64,000 bases of DNA from the NCBI GenBank assembly GCA_025698895.1, contig JAILWO010000002.1, positions 1,364,001 to 1,428,000 on the forward strand, read 5' to 3'. The stretch's first letter is position 1; each line of letters begins with the position of its first letter. This document shows, in pieces, positions 1 to 8,498 of the stretch. A program made the translations under genes and the position numbers. The notes beneath the pieces were generated by a model. It worked only from the letters and a program-made list of their open reading frames with translations. It did no database searches and was not told the origin of the DNA. This DNA comes from Rhizobiaceae bacterium. Its GTDB lineage: Bacteria; Pseudomonadota; Alphaproteobacteria; Rhizobiales; Rhizobiaceae.

Positions 1-1
1 C

Positions 2-289
2 AACGCGCTCCAGCGCTTCTGGCACATTACCCTGCCGCTGATCCGCCCGGCTCTGGTCATCGTCATAATCATGCGCGCCATGATCGCGCTGTCGGCCTTC
101 GCCGCGATCTTCGCGGCCACCGGCGGCGGCCCGGGCACGGCGACCGAGATCCTCAATCTCTACGCGTACAGGACATCCTTCGTGACGCTCGACTTTGGCT
201 ACGGCTCCGCGCTGGCGGTGGCCCTGCTCGTCATCACGCTAATCGTGTCGGGCATGTTGTTCTACATGCGCACCGCAAGGACAACCTGA
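2..289 (+). CDS. Sugar ABC transporter permease, MalF-type (5' truncated by window edge)
   Basis: This is the C-terminal end of an inner-membrane permease of a binding-protein-dependent sugar importer. The frame is open from base 2. It reads through a helix typical of the cytoplasmic coupling loop (FWHITLPLIRPAL), which docks on the ATPase, and then two hydrophobic segments, the last of which ends about eight residues before the stop. The stop overlaps the start of the next permease by one base (TGATG), which indicates translational coupling in one operon with the second permease, the ATPase and the sulfatase. The N-terminal membrane helices lie outside the window, and the substrate cannot be read from this fragment. 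Confidence 0.85.
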   Translation, partial: NALQRFWHITLPLIRPALVIVIIMRAMIALSAFAAIFAATGGGPGTATEILNLYAYRTSFVTLDFGYGSALAVALLVITLIVSGMLFYMRTARTT

Positions 290-1146
290 TGGCAAGAAAT
301 CCGCATCAGGCCGCCCGGCTACGCCGCGGCATCGTGCTCTACGCGGTCGTGGGGCTGCTGCTGTTCGTCTGGGCCTTCCCGATCTTCTGGGCCGTCGTCG
401 TGTCGCTGAAATCCGAAACCGAGGTTCTCGCCTATCCACCGAACATCATCTTCGAGCCGACGGTGAGAAACTACCGGGACGCGCTGGTTGGTGGCTTTTC
501 CATCCTGCCGAGCTTCGCGACGTCGTTCATCATTTCCGGTCTGACAACCGTGCTGACGATCATGCTGGCCGTGCCGTGCGCCTATGCGTTCGCCCGATTG
601 AGGCTGCGGGGAAAGAAGGCGCTCGGCTTCTACACCCTCGTCACCCAGATGGTGCCGCCCGTCGGACTGGTCATTCCCTATTTCCTGATCCTCAACCGGG
701 TCGGCTGGCTCGACACCTATCAGGGAATGGTCGTCGTCTATCTGACCTTCTCGCTGCCCTTCGCCATCTGGCTGATGGTCTCCTACATGGAGGATATTCC
801 GTGCGAGATGGAGGAAGCGGCGTTTCTCGACAAGGCGAACCGCTTCCAGGCCCTGTGGCACGTCGTCCTCCCGCAGGTGCGCGGCGGCATCGCCGTGACC
901 GTCATCTTCGTGTTTCTCAATGCCTGGAACGAGTTCCTGTTCGCCGTGCAGCTGGGCGGCAACGACGTCCGGCCGGTGACGGTCGCCATGTACAATTTCG
1001 TCTCCGTCGAACAGACGCTCTGGGCCAAGCTGAGCGCGGCGGCGCTGATCGCGATGCTGCCGATGATCATCATCGGCTTCGCCGCGCAGCGTCAGATCGT
1101 CAAGGGTCTCACCGTCGGAGCAGTCAAGGGAGGTGGCCGCCGATGA
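289..1146 (+). CDS. Carbohydrate ABC transporter permease, MalG-type
   Basis: This 285-residue integral membrane protein should form the second half of the importer channel. The length and about six hydrophobic segments fit the MalG/UgpE family. The EAA coupling loop is near residues 177-195 (EEAAFLDKANRFQALW followed by a VVLPQ helix) and would contact the ATPase. The N-terminus is a basic stretch followed by a long hydrophobic helix, as usual for this subunit. The ATG overlaps the upstream stop, and the gene's own stop overlaps the ATPase start (ATGA), so the three transporter genes form one coupled unit. The solute-binding protein is probably upstream, outside the window. Confidence 0.92.
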   Translation: MARNPHQAARLRRGIVLYAVVGLLLFVWAFPIFWAVVVSLKSETEVLAYPPNIIFEPTVRNYRDALVGGFSILPSFATSFIISGLTTVLTIMLAVPCAYAFARLRLRGKKALGFYTLVTQMVPPVGLVIPYFLILNRVGWLDTYQGMVVVYLTFSLPFAIWLMVSYMEDIPCEMEEAAFLDKANRFQALWHVVLPQVRGGIAVTVIFVFLNAWNEFLFAVQLGGNDVRPVTVAMYNFVSVEQTLWAKLSAAALIAMLPMIIIGFAAQRQIVKGLTVGAVKGGGRR

Positions 1147-2204
1147 GCGACGGCAAGGGGCGCGTTACGCTGCGCGGCATCGACAAGCATTTCGGCGCCT
1201 TCCACGCGCTGAAGGGCATTGATCTCGACATCGCTCCGCAGGAGTTTTTCGCCCTGCTCGGCCCATCGGGCTCCGGCAAATCGACGACGCTGCGCGTGAT
1301 CGCCGGGCTGGAAACGCCGGACGCGGGCACGATGACCGTCGACGGCGTGGATGTGACCTACGCGGAGCCAGGCGAGCGAAACGTCGCGATGGTGTTCCAG
1401 AACTACGCGCTCTACCCGCATATGACGGTCGAGCAGAATATCGGCTTTCCGCTGAGGATGGATGGCGTGCCAAAGGCACGGATTCCGGAACTGGCGCGGG
1501 AGGCGGCCAGCAAGGTGAAGATCGACCACCTCATGCAGCGGCGCCCCGGCCAGTTGTCCGGCGGCCAGCAGCAACGCTGCGCGCTGGCGCGCGCGATCGT
1601 CCGTAAGCCACGCCTGTTCCTGCTCGACGAGCCGCTGTCGAACCTCGACGCTCAACTGAGGCTGGAGACCCGCGTGGAGCTGAAGCGGCTGCACCGCAGC
1701 CTCGACGTCACCACCATCTACGTCACACACGACCAGGAAGAAGCGATGACGATCGCGGACCGCATGGCGGTCTTCCTGGACGGAGACATCGTCCAGGTCG
1801 GCACGCCGGACGATGTCTTCAATCGGCCGGACAACCTTGCCGTCGCGGCCTTCATCGGCAGCCCGCCCATGAACCTGCTACCCGCCCGCTTTGAGGATGG
1901 AGCCGCCATCATTGCGGGCGAACGTCTCGCGCTGCCGCCTCGCTCGGCGCCAGTTCCGGCCGAGGTCGTGCTCGGCATCAGGCCGAGCCATGTGCGGATC
2001 GCCGATACGGGGATCCCCGCCAAAGTCGTGCTGTCGGAAAATCTCGGCGAGTCGATGCTCATAAACGCCGAGGTCGAGGGCGTTCCGGTCAAGGTGCGGT
2101 TGTCGGAAATGCGTCCGATCGCCGAGGGCGCGACCATCCGCCTGGCCTTCGACGGGGGCCATGTTCACCTGTTTGACCCGCAAACCAGGCGCCGCATCGC
2201 CTAG
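1143..2204 (+). CDS. Sugar ABC transporter ATPase, UgpC/MalK family
   Basis: This 353-residue ATPase should energise the adjacent permeases. Walker A (GPSGSGKST) is at residues 40-48, the Q-loop is FQN near 85, the signature LSGGQQQR is at 138-145, Walker B (LFLLDEP) is at 158-164, the D-loop (SNLD) follows, and the switch histidine is in THDQEE near 196. The segment from about 235 to 353 is the TOBE/MalK-type regulatory domain, which includes GIRPSHVRI. Subunits of this type often energise several sugar importers. The start is ATG overlapping the preceding permease stop. A longer reading upstream in this frame is only a shadow of the permease gene. Confidence 0.95.
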   Translation: MSDGKGRVTLRGIDKHFGAFHALKGIDLDIAPQEFFALLGPSGSGKSTTLRVIAGLETPDAGTMTVDGVDVTYAEPGERNVAMVFQNYALYPHMTVEQNIGFPLRMDGVPKARIPELAREAASKVKIDHLMQRRPGQLSGGQQQRCALARAIVRKPRLFLLDEPLSNLDAQLRLETRVELKRLHRSLDVTTIYVTHDQEEAMTIADRMAVFLDGDIVQVGTPDDVFNRPDNLAVAAFIGSPPMNLLPARFEDGAAIIAGERLALPPRSAPVPAEVVLGIRPSHVRIADTGIPAKVVLSENLGESMLINAEVEGVPVKVRLSEMRPIAEGATIRLAFDGGHVHLFDPQTRRRIA

Positions 2205-2234
2205 AACGACGTCCGCCAACCGAAGGTGCCACCC

Positions 2235-3761
2235 ATGAAAGCCGTCTTCCTTCTTTTCGATTCGCTCAACCGGCTGATGCTGGAACCGTATGGCGGCAAG
2301 ATATTCGAGACGCCCAATTTCCAGCGTCTCGCGCAAAGATGCGTCACCTTCGACAACCACTATATCGGGTCGATGCCGTGCATGCCGGCCCGTCGCGACA
2401 TGCAGACGGGACGGCATACTTTCCTGCACAGGAGTTGGGGACCGCTCGAGCCATTCGACAACTCATTCCCGGAATTGTTGAAGACGGCCGGCGCCTGCTC
2501 GCACCTGATTTCGGACCATTATCACTATTGGGAGGACGGCGGCGCGACCTATCATACCCGCTACAATTCGTTCGACTTCATCCGCGGCCAGGAATCGGAC
2601 CCCTGGAAGGTCCTGCTGGATTCGCCGATCGACCGCATCCGCGAAAAGTACCACCCCAGCCAGAACGACCCGAACTCGAAGCAGAACCCCTACAACTACA
2701 TGATCAACCGGGAATTCATCCGGGAGGAGAAGGATTTCCCGTCGGTGAAATGCTTCGAGGCCGGTTACGAGTTCCTGGACGCGAACCGCAACGCCGACAA
2801 TTGGTTCCTGCAGATCGAGACCTTCGATCCGCACGAGCCCTTCTTCGCGCCTGAACGCTTCAAGGAGAAGTTTCCGACCAGCTATCGTGGACCGATCCTC
2901 GACTGGCCGCGCTACGAGCGGGTGACTGAACCGCAGGACCAGATCGACGAGTTGCGGGCCAACTATTTCGCGCTGCTGAGCCTGTGCGACGACCTCCTGG
3001 GCAGGTTCCTCGATTATTTCGATGAGCACGACATGTGGAAGGACACGGCGCTGATCCTGACCACCGACCACGGCTTCCTGCTTGGCGAACATGACTGGTG
3101 GGCCAAGAACCGCATGCCGCTCTACGAGGAAATCTCGCACATCCCGCTCTTCATCCATCATCCCGATCATGCCGATAAGGCCGGCCAGAGACGCAACAGC
3201 CTCACCCAGACGATCGATCTGATGCCGACGTTCTGCGAGCTTTTCGGCGCGGAGATCCCCGAAGAAGTGGAAGGCAAATCACTGCTGCCTCTGCTGGCCG
3301 AGGACAGGTCGGAGCGGAAGGCGGCCATGTTCGGCTACTGGGGTGGCGGCGTGAACATCGTCGACGGCCGCTACACCTGGTTCTGCTACCCGAAGGACAT
3401 GCTTGGGCAGGAGCTTTATCAGTACACGCTCATGCCGGCGCACATGACCAAGCTCTTCACCGTGGATGAACTGAAAAGCGCCAGCCTGGTGCCGCCCTTC
3501 GACTGGACGAAGGGCGTGCCGCTGCTGCGCATCGCGCATAAATCAAAGGCGGACACCCGTACGCACTCCTACCATTTCCCGGAGAAGATGGAGGACACTA
3601 ATACCGTGCTCTACGACCTGAGGACCGATCCGGGGCAGACCACGCCGATGGACGACCCGGCGGTGAGGAAGCGGCTCAAGCAGGAACTGTTTCGCCTGAT
3701 GACGGCCAATGACGCGCCGGAGGAGGCGTTGGCCAGAATGCGCGAGAGCCTCGGTCAATAA
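2235..3761 (+). CDS. Sulfatase, type I Cys-type (formylglycine-dependent)
   Basis: This 508-residue hydrolase of the alkaline-phosphatase/sulfatase superfamily removes sulfate esters. The signature C-X-P-X-R (CMPAR) is at residues 49-53. Cys49 should be converted to formylglycine by a sulfatase-modifying factor. Metal ligands are suggested by FDSLN near residue 9 and by TTDHGF near 276, followed by GEHDWWAKN. The C-terminus has the common DLRTDPGQTTP element. No signal peptide is visible, so the enzyme is probably cytoplasmic and acts on an imported substrate. The ATG at 2235 has a good AGG-type ribosome site 8 bases upstream; a GTG nine bases earlier is less likely. It lies 30 bases after the ATPase, which points to import and desulfation of a sulfated sugar or a similar ester. 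Confidence 0.9.
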   Translation: MKAVFLLFDSLNRLMLEPYGGKIFETPNFQRLAQRCVTFDNHYIGSMPCMPARRDMQTGRHTFLHRSWGPLEPFDNSFPELLKTAGACSHLISDHYHYWEDGGATYHTRYNSFDFIRGQESDPWKVLLDSPIDRIREKYHPSQNDPNSKQNPYNYMINREFIREEKDFPSVKCFEAGYEFLDANRNADNWFLQIETFDPHEPFFAPERFKEKFPTSYRGPILDWPRYERVTEPQDQIDELRANYFALLSLCDDLLGRFLDYFDEHDMWKDTALILTTDHGFLLGEHDWWAKNRMPLYEEISHIPLFIHHPDHADKAGQRRNSLTQTIDLMPTFCELFGAEIPEEVEGKSLLPLLAEDRSERKAAMFGYWGGGVNIVDGRYTWFCYPKDMLGQELYQYTLMPAHMTKLFTVDELKSASLVPPFDWTKGVPLLRIAHKSKADTRTHSYHFPEKMEDTNTVLYDLRTDPGQTTPMDDPAVRKRLKQELFRLMTANDAPEEALARMRESLGQ

Positions 3762-3881
3762 GGCGCGGCTCTTAGATCACACCGGCGGACAGCCTCGCGC
3801 GAGATGGCGGGCTGCCCAGGTCGCGCACCAACCGTCCAATCAGACGACTGACGGGGAAACCATGCCGAGCCGAGCCAGCGA

Positions 3882-4049
3882 TCAGCTTCGGCGCCGGTTT
3901 TGGGCGGCGAGATCTCTCCTGCCAAATCTCGCGGGCTTCTGGGGCGAGGGAGCGGGCACTTCTCGTCTGTCCCTGAGCGATCTGCGCCTGAATGATTTTG
4001 GCCGCTGCGGCACGACTTCCCGAAACAAGCTGCGAAGAAACCGGAACAT
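3882..4049 (-). CDS. Possible small basic protein, unknown
   Basis: This reading frame of 55 codons is supported mainly by a perfect AGGAGG five bases before its ATG. The peptide starts with an amphipathic stretch (MFRFLRSLFREVV), then becomes very rich in Arg, Pro and Ser, with no recognisable domain. It lies alone between the sulfatase and a hypothetical gene on the same strand. High G+C sequence makes such frames common by chance, so the call rests on the ribosome site. About 145 bases of non-coding sequence separate it from the next gene. Confidence 0.3.
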   Translation of the reverse strand: MFRFLRSLFREVVPQRPKSFRRRSLRDRREVPAPSPQKPARFGRRDLAAQNRRRS

Positions 4050-4194
4050 GTGCGCCTCCTGTGTCTTGGCACCAACGCCTGCACGGGTTCGCGGTTCCGA
4101 CGCGGCATGCCTGGCTACCCGCCGTGGCAAGCAGCGGCCGGTTGCCCTATCATCCGGCGGTCGGGCGGCGATGGAAACGCCGCCACGGAAAGCG

Positions 4195-4500
4195 CTATTG
4201 AGGCGCCGGCGACCACTCCGGCAGCGGCTCCAGGCTCCGGTTGAACTTGCGCCACCACATGGACTCATCCATCTGGCAGGCGGCCACCAGCAGCCCGCGC
4301 GCCTTCTCGAACGATTTCATGGCCAGATCATCGAATGTGAGGCTTGAATCGTAGGGGACGGATACCACCAGTTCCTGGCCCGTCTGTGTCCCATCCTCCT
4401 CGATCTGAAGATAGAGCCAGACGATGAAACGAGCGTCGTGGCCAGATGCATCAGCATTGCTGATCTGTATCCTGTCGATACCGGCTGCGGTAACTTTCAT
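4195..4500 (-). CDS. Conserved-looking hypothetical protein
   Basis: This is a 101-residue soluble protein of unknown function. A purine-rich ribosome site (AAAGGGG) precedes the ATG. The composition is balanced and acidic, with alternating hydrophobic residues that suggest beta strands at the start (VTAAGIDRIQISNAD, FIVWLYLQIEED), and the C-terminus is Trp/Pro-rich. There is no signal peptide or membrane segment. It is monocistronic and transcribed towards the sulfatase. Codon use and amino-acid balance look genuine, unlike the overlapping frames. The 290 bases between it and the copper cassette on the other side hold no supported gene. Confidence 0.65.
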   Translation of the reverse strand: MKVTAAGIDRIQISNADASGHDARFIVWLYLQIEEDGTQTGQELVVSVPYDSSLTFDDLAMKSFEKARGLLVAACQMDESMWWRKFNRSLEPLPEWSPAPQ

Positions 4501-4793
4501 CGGAAACCCCTTTTATCCAGATGCCGGTAAAACCATCGCTCCCGGGGAAGTTCCGCCTCGATTTCAAGGATGGTGAAGGATTGATGAAGGAAGCCGGCTC
4601 AAATGCCCGGCACCGGTCGGGGAGGAGACCGGTCGCCGGACGGGTTTCGGACAGGGTCGCGCGGCGTCCGCGCCTCCAGGCCATGCGCCGGGCTGGACTG
4701 GTGATTTCCGAACGAGCCGGCACGTGTCCTCTGTTCTTTGCCTGCGGCAATCGTAGCCTCGACTTATTGCCCCGATAGGAATAGCTTGACCTT

Positions 4794-5129
4794 GTGAGCA
4801 AGTTCATCCGCATACTCGCCTGCGTCTTTCTCGCGGCCTTCGCTGCGGGCACGGCGGCGAACGCGGCGGCATCCACCGAAATGTCCCTGATCATGTCCAT
4901 GTCGAGCATGGACCATGACATGGCGGATTGTCAGGACTGCCCCGGCGATGACGCTCAGGTGTCGGCATGCGACCAGTTTTGTGTGATCATCCTGGCCGCG
5001 ATCTGCACGCCCGCGGGCACCGATCTGCCGAACGTCGCGGATACCATAGCGATCCGAACCGCGGCACCTCCCGGTGACCGTGCGGGTCCGCCCGATCCCT
5101 ATCCTCCCCGGACCACTCATTTGGGCTGA
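4794..5129 (+). CDS. Small exported Met/Cys/His-rich protein of a copper cassette (CopL-like)
   Basis: This 111-residue protein starts with a GTG and a classical signal peptide (residues 1-25, cleavage near AANAAAS). The mature part opens with a Met-rich stretch (MSLIMSMSSM) followed by MDHDMADCQDC and two further Cys clusters around CDQFC, all plausible Cu(I) ligands. The tail is Pro-rich. Small exported proteins with this layout, such as CopL and DUF2946-type proteins, accompany copper-resistance oxidases. A multicopper oxidase and a DUF411 gene follow on the same strand, so a periplasmic copper-binding or sensing role is inferred. The start is weakly defined because AGGA is about 14 bases upstream. 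Without the GTG, however, the signal peptide would be lost. Confidence 0.6.
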   Translation: MSKFIRILACVFLAAFAAGTAANAAASTEMSLIMSMSSMDHDMADCQDCPGDDAQVSACDQFCVIILAAICTPAGTDLPNVADTIAIRTAAPPGDRAGPPDPYPPRTTHLG

Positions 5130-5222
5130 AGCGGCCGCGGCGATATCGTTCGCAGCCGATCCGTCGATGCGCCAGGCCGCGGGCCGCGCGTCACATCATG
5201 CTATCCCAAGGATGGTTGATCC

Positions 5223-6695
5223 ATGTCCTGTCCACGTCCGCCGGCGCTGACGCGTCGGGCCTTCATCGTATCGGCCGCTGCGGCTTCCGCGGGCGCGATG
5301 CTTCCACCGCAACCGAACGCCCGTGCCGCGGGCCGGCGGGAGTTCCGGCTTCGCGCCGGACAGAGCCGCGCCCAGATCGCGCCCGAACCATACGGCGATA
5401 CCGCCGTCTGGTGCTATGACGGGAGCCTGCCCGGCCCGGAGATCCGCGTCCGCCAGGGAGAACGCCTGCGGATCGCCGTCGAGAACGCACTCGGTGAAGA
5501 GACGACCGTGCACTGGCACGGCGTGCGCGTCCCGAACGCCATGGACGGCGTGCCTCACCTGACGCAGGCTCCGATCGCGCCCGGCGAGACCTTCACCTAT
5601 GAATTCAGCGCCGTCGATGCTGGCACCTTCTGGTATCACCCGCACCAGCGCAGCTTTGAGCAGGTTGGCCGCGGTCTCTACGGACCGCTGATCGTGGAGG
5701 AGGCCGATCCGATCCAAGCCGACCGCGATGTCACCTGGGTGTTGTCGGACTGGCGACTGACCCGATCCGCCGAGATGCGGGACGATTTCGGCAATCGCCA
5801 CGACATGATGCACAATGGCAGGATCGGCAACACCGTCACGATAAACGGCCGCGTGCCGGATGTCTTCCCGGTCAGGAAAGGCGAGCGCATCCGCCTGCGT
5901 CTGATCAATGCCGCAAACGCCCGCATCTTCGGCCTCGATTTCGGCGGTCATGAACCCGTCGTGATCGCGTTTGACGGCCAGCCTGTCGAGCCGCATGTGC
6001 CGGCAGGCGGACTGGTGGTGCTCGGATCGGGCATGCGGGCCGACATCGTCCTGGACATGACGGCGGATGCCGGGAGCCGGATTTCCGTGACCGACCGCTT
6101 CTACAAGGACCTCGAGTACCGCCTGGTCGATCTCGCCTATGGCAATGAACCGCTCAGGGCGGCTACTCTCGACACGCCTGTCGCCTTGCCTCCCAACCCG
6201 CTGCCGGAGCCGGACCTCGCATCGGCTGCCCGCCACGAAATCACGTTCAACGGCGGCATGATGGGAGCCATGGTCATGCAGCAGATGGGCGGCAGCATGG
6301 GCGAGAGTTCGTCGGATGGCGGCATGATGGGTGGCATGGGTTCGATGATGGACATGATGCATTCAGGCGGCATCTGGTTCGTGAACGGCGTCGCGGCGGA
6401 AGGCCACGTCATGGAGCCGATGCTGACGCTGGCGCGCGACCGCAGTCACGTCATCGCGATGACCAACGCGACGGCCTGGCATCACCCGACCCACCTGCAT
6501 GGTCATTCGTTCCGGGTGATCTCCCGGAACGGCCAGCCGACCCGCCACCGCGAATGGCAGGACACGGTGCTGATGGCGCCGCGCGAGCGCGTCGAGATCG
6601 CCTTTGTCGCCGACAATCCGGGCCACTGGATGCTCCACTGCCACATCCTCGAACATCAGGCGGCTGGGATGATGGGCGTCTTCCGCGTCGTCTGA
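5223..6695 (+). CDS. Multicopper oxidase (CueO/CopA-like), TAT-exported
   Basis: This 490-residue periplasmic oxidase probably oxidises Cu(I) to Cu(II) for copper tolerance. The N-terminus carries a twin-arginine signal (TRRAFIVSAAAASAG). Copper sites are visible as HWHG near residue 98, WYHPHQ near 138, HPTHLHGHSF near 421-430, and the type-1/type-3 signature HCHILEHQAAGMM near 472-484, which includes the Met axial ligand. A Met-rich insertion lies between about residues 345 and 380, comparable to the methionine helix of CueO that delivers Cu(I). The three cupredoxin domains are of normal total length. A DUF411 gene begins 28 bases downstream, so the two form an operon. Confidence 0.93.
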   Translation: MSCPRPPALTRRAFIVSAAAASAGAMLPPQPNARAAGRREFRLRAGQSRAQIAPEPYGDTAVWCYDGSLPGPEIRVRQGERLRIAVENALGEETTVHWHGVRVPNAMDGVPHLTQAPIAPGETFTYEFSAVDAGTFWYHPHQRSFEQVGRGLYGPLIVEEADPIQADRDVTWVLSDWRLTRSAEMRDDFGNRHDMMHNGRIGNTVTINGRVPDVFPVRKGERIRLRLINAANARIFGLDFGGHEPVVIAFDGQPVEPHVPAGGLVVLGSGMRADIVLDMTADAGSRISVTDRFYKDLEYRLVDLAYGNEPLRAATLDTPVALPPNPLPEPDLASAARHEITFNGGMMGAMVMQQMGGSMGESSSDGGMMGGMGSMMDMMHSGGIWFVNGVAAEGHVMEPMLTLARDRSHVIAMTNATAWHHPTHLHGHSFRVISRNGQPTRHREWQDTVLMAPRERVEIAFVADNPGHWMLHCHILEHQAAGMMGVFRVV

Positions 6696-6722
6696 CCTCA
6701 ATTCACCGAAAGGAGAACCGGA

Positions 6723-7163
6723 ATGCGAATCCTCCTGAACACCCTCGTCCTCGCTTCCTTCGTCTGGAGCGTTGGCCCGGCATTCGCGGGCGACAAGGAC
6801 GTCACCCTCTACAAGAACCCGCAATGCGGCTGCTGCGAAGGCTATGCCGCCTATCTGCGGGAGAACGGCTTTACCGTTACCACCAGGGCCACGCACGATC
6901 TGGCCGAGATGAGCCGCGAGGCGGGAATTCCGGACGAATTCCATGGCTGCCATCTCTCGTTCATCGACGGATATTTGGTCAGCGGGCACGTTCCCGTCAG
7001 CACGGTGGAGAAGCTTCTGACGGAACGTCCCGACATCAAGGGCGTGACGCTGCCCGGCATGCCGTTGGGCTCGCCCGGCATGGGCGGCGCCAAGGAAGCG
7101 CCATTCGAGATGCTGGAGGTAACCACGTCAGGCACCGTCGGCGGAGTCTACGCTCGCGAATAG
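6723..7163 (+). CDS. DUF411 family exported metal-binding protein
   Basis: This 146-residue protein has a signal peptide (cleavage near AFAGDK). The DUF411 signature NPQCGCCEGY places the cysteines at 35, 37 and 38, followed by a thioredoxin-like alpha/beta pattern and the conserved FHGCHLSFIDGYLVSGHVP, which contains another Cys/His pair. Members of this family are found next to copper-resistance genes and probably bind copper in the periplasm. An excellent ribosome site (AAAGGAG) precedes the ATG. It is the last gene of the copper cassette. The IS remnant starts about 80 bases after the stop. Confidence 0.9.
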   Translation: MRILLNTLVLASFVWSVGPAFAGDKDVTLYKNPQCGCCEGYAAYLRENGFTVTTRATHDLAEMSREAGIPDEFHGCHLSFIDGYLVSGHVPVSTVEKLLTERPDIKGVTLPGMPLGSPGMGGAKEAPFEMLEVTTSGTVGGVYARE

Positions 7164-7240
7164 GAACCCGAACCTCCGCCGCCTTTCCAGGCGGGAATGC
7201 CCCGGATTCAGCGATGCCCAGAACAATCAGTGCGCCATAA

Positions 7241-7289
7241 TGAGCGACCTGAGACATGGGTGACGTTTTGTACCGGACACATGGGTAAC
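7241..7289. repeat. Left terminal inverted repeat of the IS481-like element
   Basis: The left end reads TGAGCGACC then GAGACATGGGTGACG and a second ACATGGGTAAC. It matches the reverse complement of the right end over most of its length with a one-base offset, and has an internal repeated ACATGGGT box. Confidence 0.75.
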
Positions 7290-7901
7290 ACGTTTGTGCG
7301 CCTGTTCAAGGAACGCGGCCTGCCCGCCGCGATCAGAAGCGACAACGGGTTGCCGTTCGCTTCGCCGAACGGGCTCTACAATCTGTCGAAGCTGTCCGTG
7401 TTCTGGCTGAGGCTCGGCATCGCCATCGAGCGCATCAGGCCCGGCACCCCGCAGCAGAACGGCCGCCATGAGCGCATGCACCGCACCCTGAAGCAGGAGA
7501 TCGCACGCCCGCCCGGCATGAACGCGCTCCAGCAACAGGGCCGGTTCGACGACTTCGTCAGCGAATTCAACGAGGAGCGTCCCCACGAAGCGCTCGCCAT
7601 GAAGACGCCGGCCGAAGCCTACGCCCCCTCCTCAAGACCGTATGAGGGGCTGCCTGGCGTGGAGTACCCCTTCCACGACAGGGACATCCTCGTCACCGCC
7701 TGCGGCCGCATCTGCATGGCAAGAAAGAAGATCAACGTCTCGACCGTGCTCGCCGGCCAGAGGCTCGGAATCACCGAAGTCGACGACGGCATTTGGCTCG
7801 TCAGCTTCATGCGCTATGATCTGGGATATATCGACCTGGAACAGAGAACCTTGCAAACCATCGACAACCCGTTCGGCACGAGGTTGTCACCCATGTCTTA
7901 G
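7281..7901 (+). pseudogene. IS481-family transposase, N-terminal part deleted
   Basis: This frame retains about the last 200 residues of an IS481-type DDE transposase. The second catalytic Asp is in RSDNGLPF and the Glu is in QNGRHERMH, separated by the usual spacing. The region carrying the helix-turn-helix and first Asp is absent. The C-terminal part (FNEERPHEAL, then TPAEAYAPS) is intact and ends at a normal stop inside the right terminal repeat. The open frame runs upstream beyond the element by chance. It cannot encode an active transposase. Confidence 0.85.
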
Positions 7902-7933
7902 GTACAAGGCGTTACCCATGTCTCCGGGTCGTA
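7886..7933. repeat. Right terminal inverted repeat of the IS481-like element
   Basis: This is the inverted counterpart of the left end. It contains GTCACCCATGTC and GTTACCCATGTCTC, and is followed by CATAA, which is also found just before the left end. Confidence 0.75.
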
Positions 7934-7945
7934 CATAAGTGCCTC

Positions 7946-7959
7946 TGGCGGAGGGAGTG
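7946..7959. repeat. attL core, left end of the prophage
   Basis: The 14 bases TGGCGGAGGGAGTG are identical to the 3' end of tRNA-Ser(UGA), including the encoded CCA, read on the plus strand. Identity stops abruptly on both sides. The core is eight bases from the IS481-like target duplication. Confidence 0.8.
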
Positions 7960-8117
7960 ACCGTCAATCTAATGGCACTATGTGATTATTTCCATTGGAT
8001 TTTTGTACGCAATATTCGGAAAGATACCCGTCTCTATACCCGGAATTCGGATGGATACCTTTTCCGGCATCGTCTTGGCGCCTATGCACAAATTTGGCAT
8101 CCCGTCAAACAAAATAT

Positions 8118-8146
8118 TTGACTTTGGATGCGAAAACGATTATACG
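8118..8146 (+). promoter_or_regulatory. Candidate promoter for the left-end prophage genes
   Basis: TTGACT and TATACG are separated by 17 bases in an AT-rich stretch about 150 bases upstream of the AlpA-like gene. The 340 bases between attL and that gene contain no supported coding sequence. Confidence 0.35.
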
Positions 8147-8297
8147 GGATTACGACTTTAAATCGCCGTCGATTCCGGCGCGCCGCTTCAGGGGGAGCGG
8201 TAGTCCGAAACCCCGCTAGTTCAACCTCCCATTCCCGTCATCACCGAAATCGTGCGCCCGCGCATCGATTGCGCGTGCCGGCGCGTAGGAGGCTATC

Positions 8298-8498
8298 TTG
8301 AATCACGACAATGACAATCTGCCCGACCGTCTGCTCCGTCTGAAAGAAGTACAGCAGGTCACAGCTATGGGGCGATCAAGCATCTATCGCAATATGTCGT
8401 CCGGCCTGTTTCCGAAGCCCGTCGCCCTCGGCTCGGGCTCTGTCCGCTGGCGCGTGTCAGACATACGCCAATGGATGCAAAATCTGGAGGCCGCTTAG
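8298..8498 (+). CDS. AlpA-family (MerR-like HTH) phage regulator or excisionase
   Basis: This 66-residue DNA-binding protein has the AlpA/excisionase layout: a short tail, then RLLRLKEVQQVTAMGRSSIYRNMSSGLFPKPV as the winged-helix recognition unit, and an RWRVSDIRQWM helix. The start is TTG, chosen because GGAGG is five bases upstream and no ATG exists in frame before the domain. It probably regulates excision or early phage genes. It is close to attL, at the opposite end from the integrase. The N-terminal tail contains NDNLP, a peptide that recurs in other proteins of this prophage. Confidence 0.8.
   Translation: MNHDNDNLPDRLLRLKEVQQVTAMGRSSIYRNMSSGLFPKPVALGSGSVRWRVSDIRQWMQNLEAA

Larger units (their letters stand above)
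7241..7933 (+). mobile_element. Internally deleted IS481-family element with both ends and target duplication
   Basis: Both inverted ends of an IS481-type element are present, and the pentamer CATAA flanks them as a direct repeat at 7236-7240 and 7934-7938. The ends share a core of GAGACATGGGT(G/A)ACG followed by TTGTACC and another ACATGGGT(A/G)AC, in inverted orientation. Inside, only the C-terminal part of the transposase remains, joined directly to the left end. The element is therefore an internal deletion derivative. It may still be mobilised in trans. It lies between the copper cassette and the tRNA-Ser attachment half, so it is in chromosomal DNA just outside the prophage. Confidence 0.8.

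Noticed and set aside
3709-4347. Plus-strand frame after the sulfatase
   Set aside because: It overlaps the sulfatase end and the opposite-strand hypothetical gene, has no ribosome site and no plausible domain.
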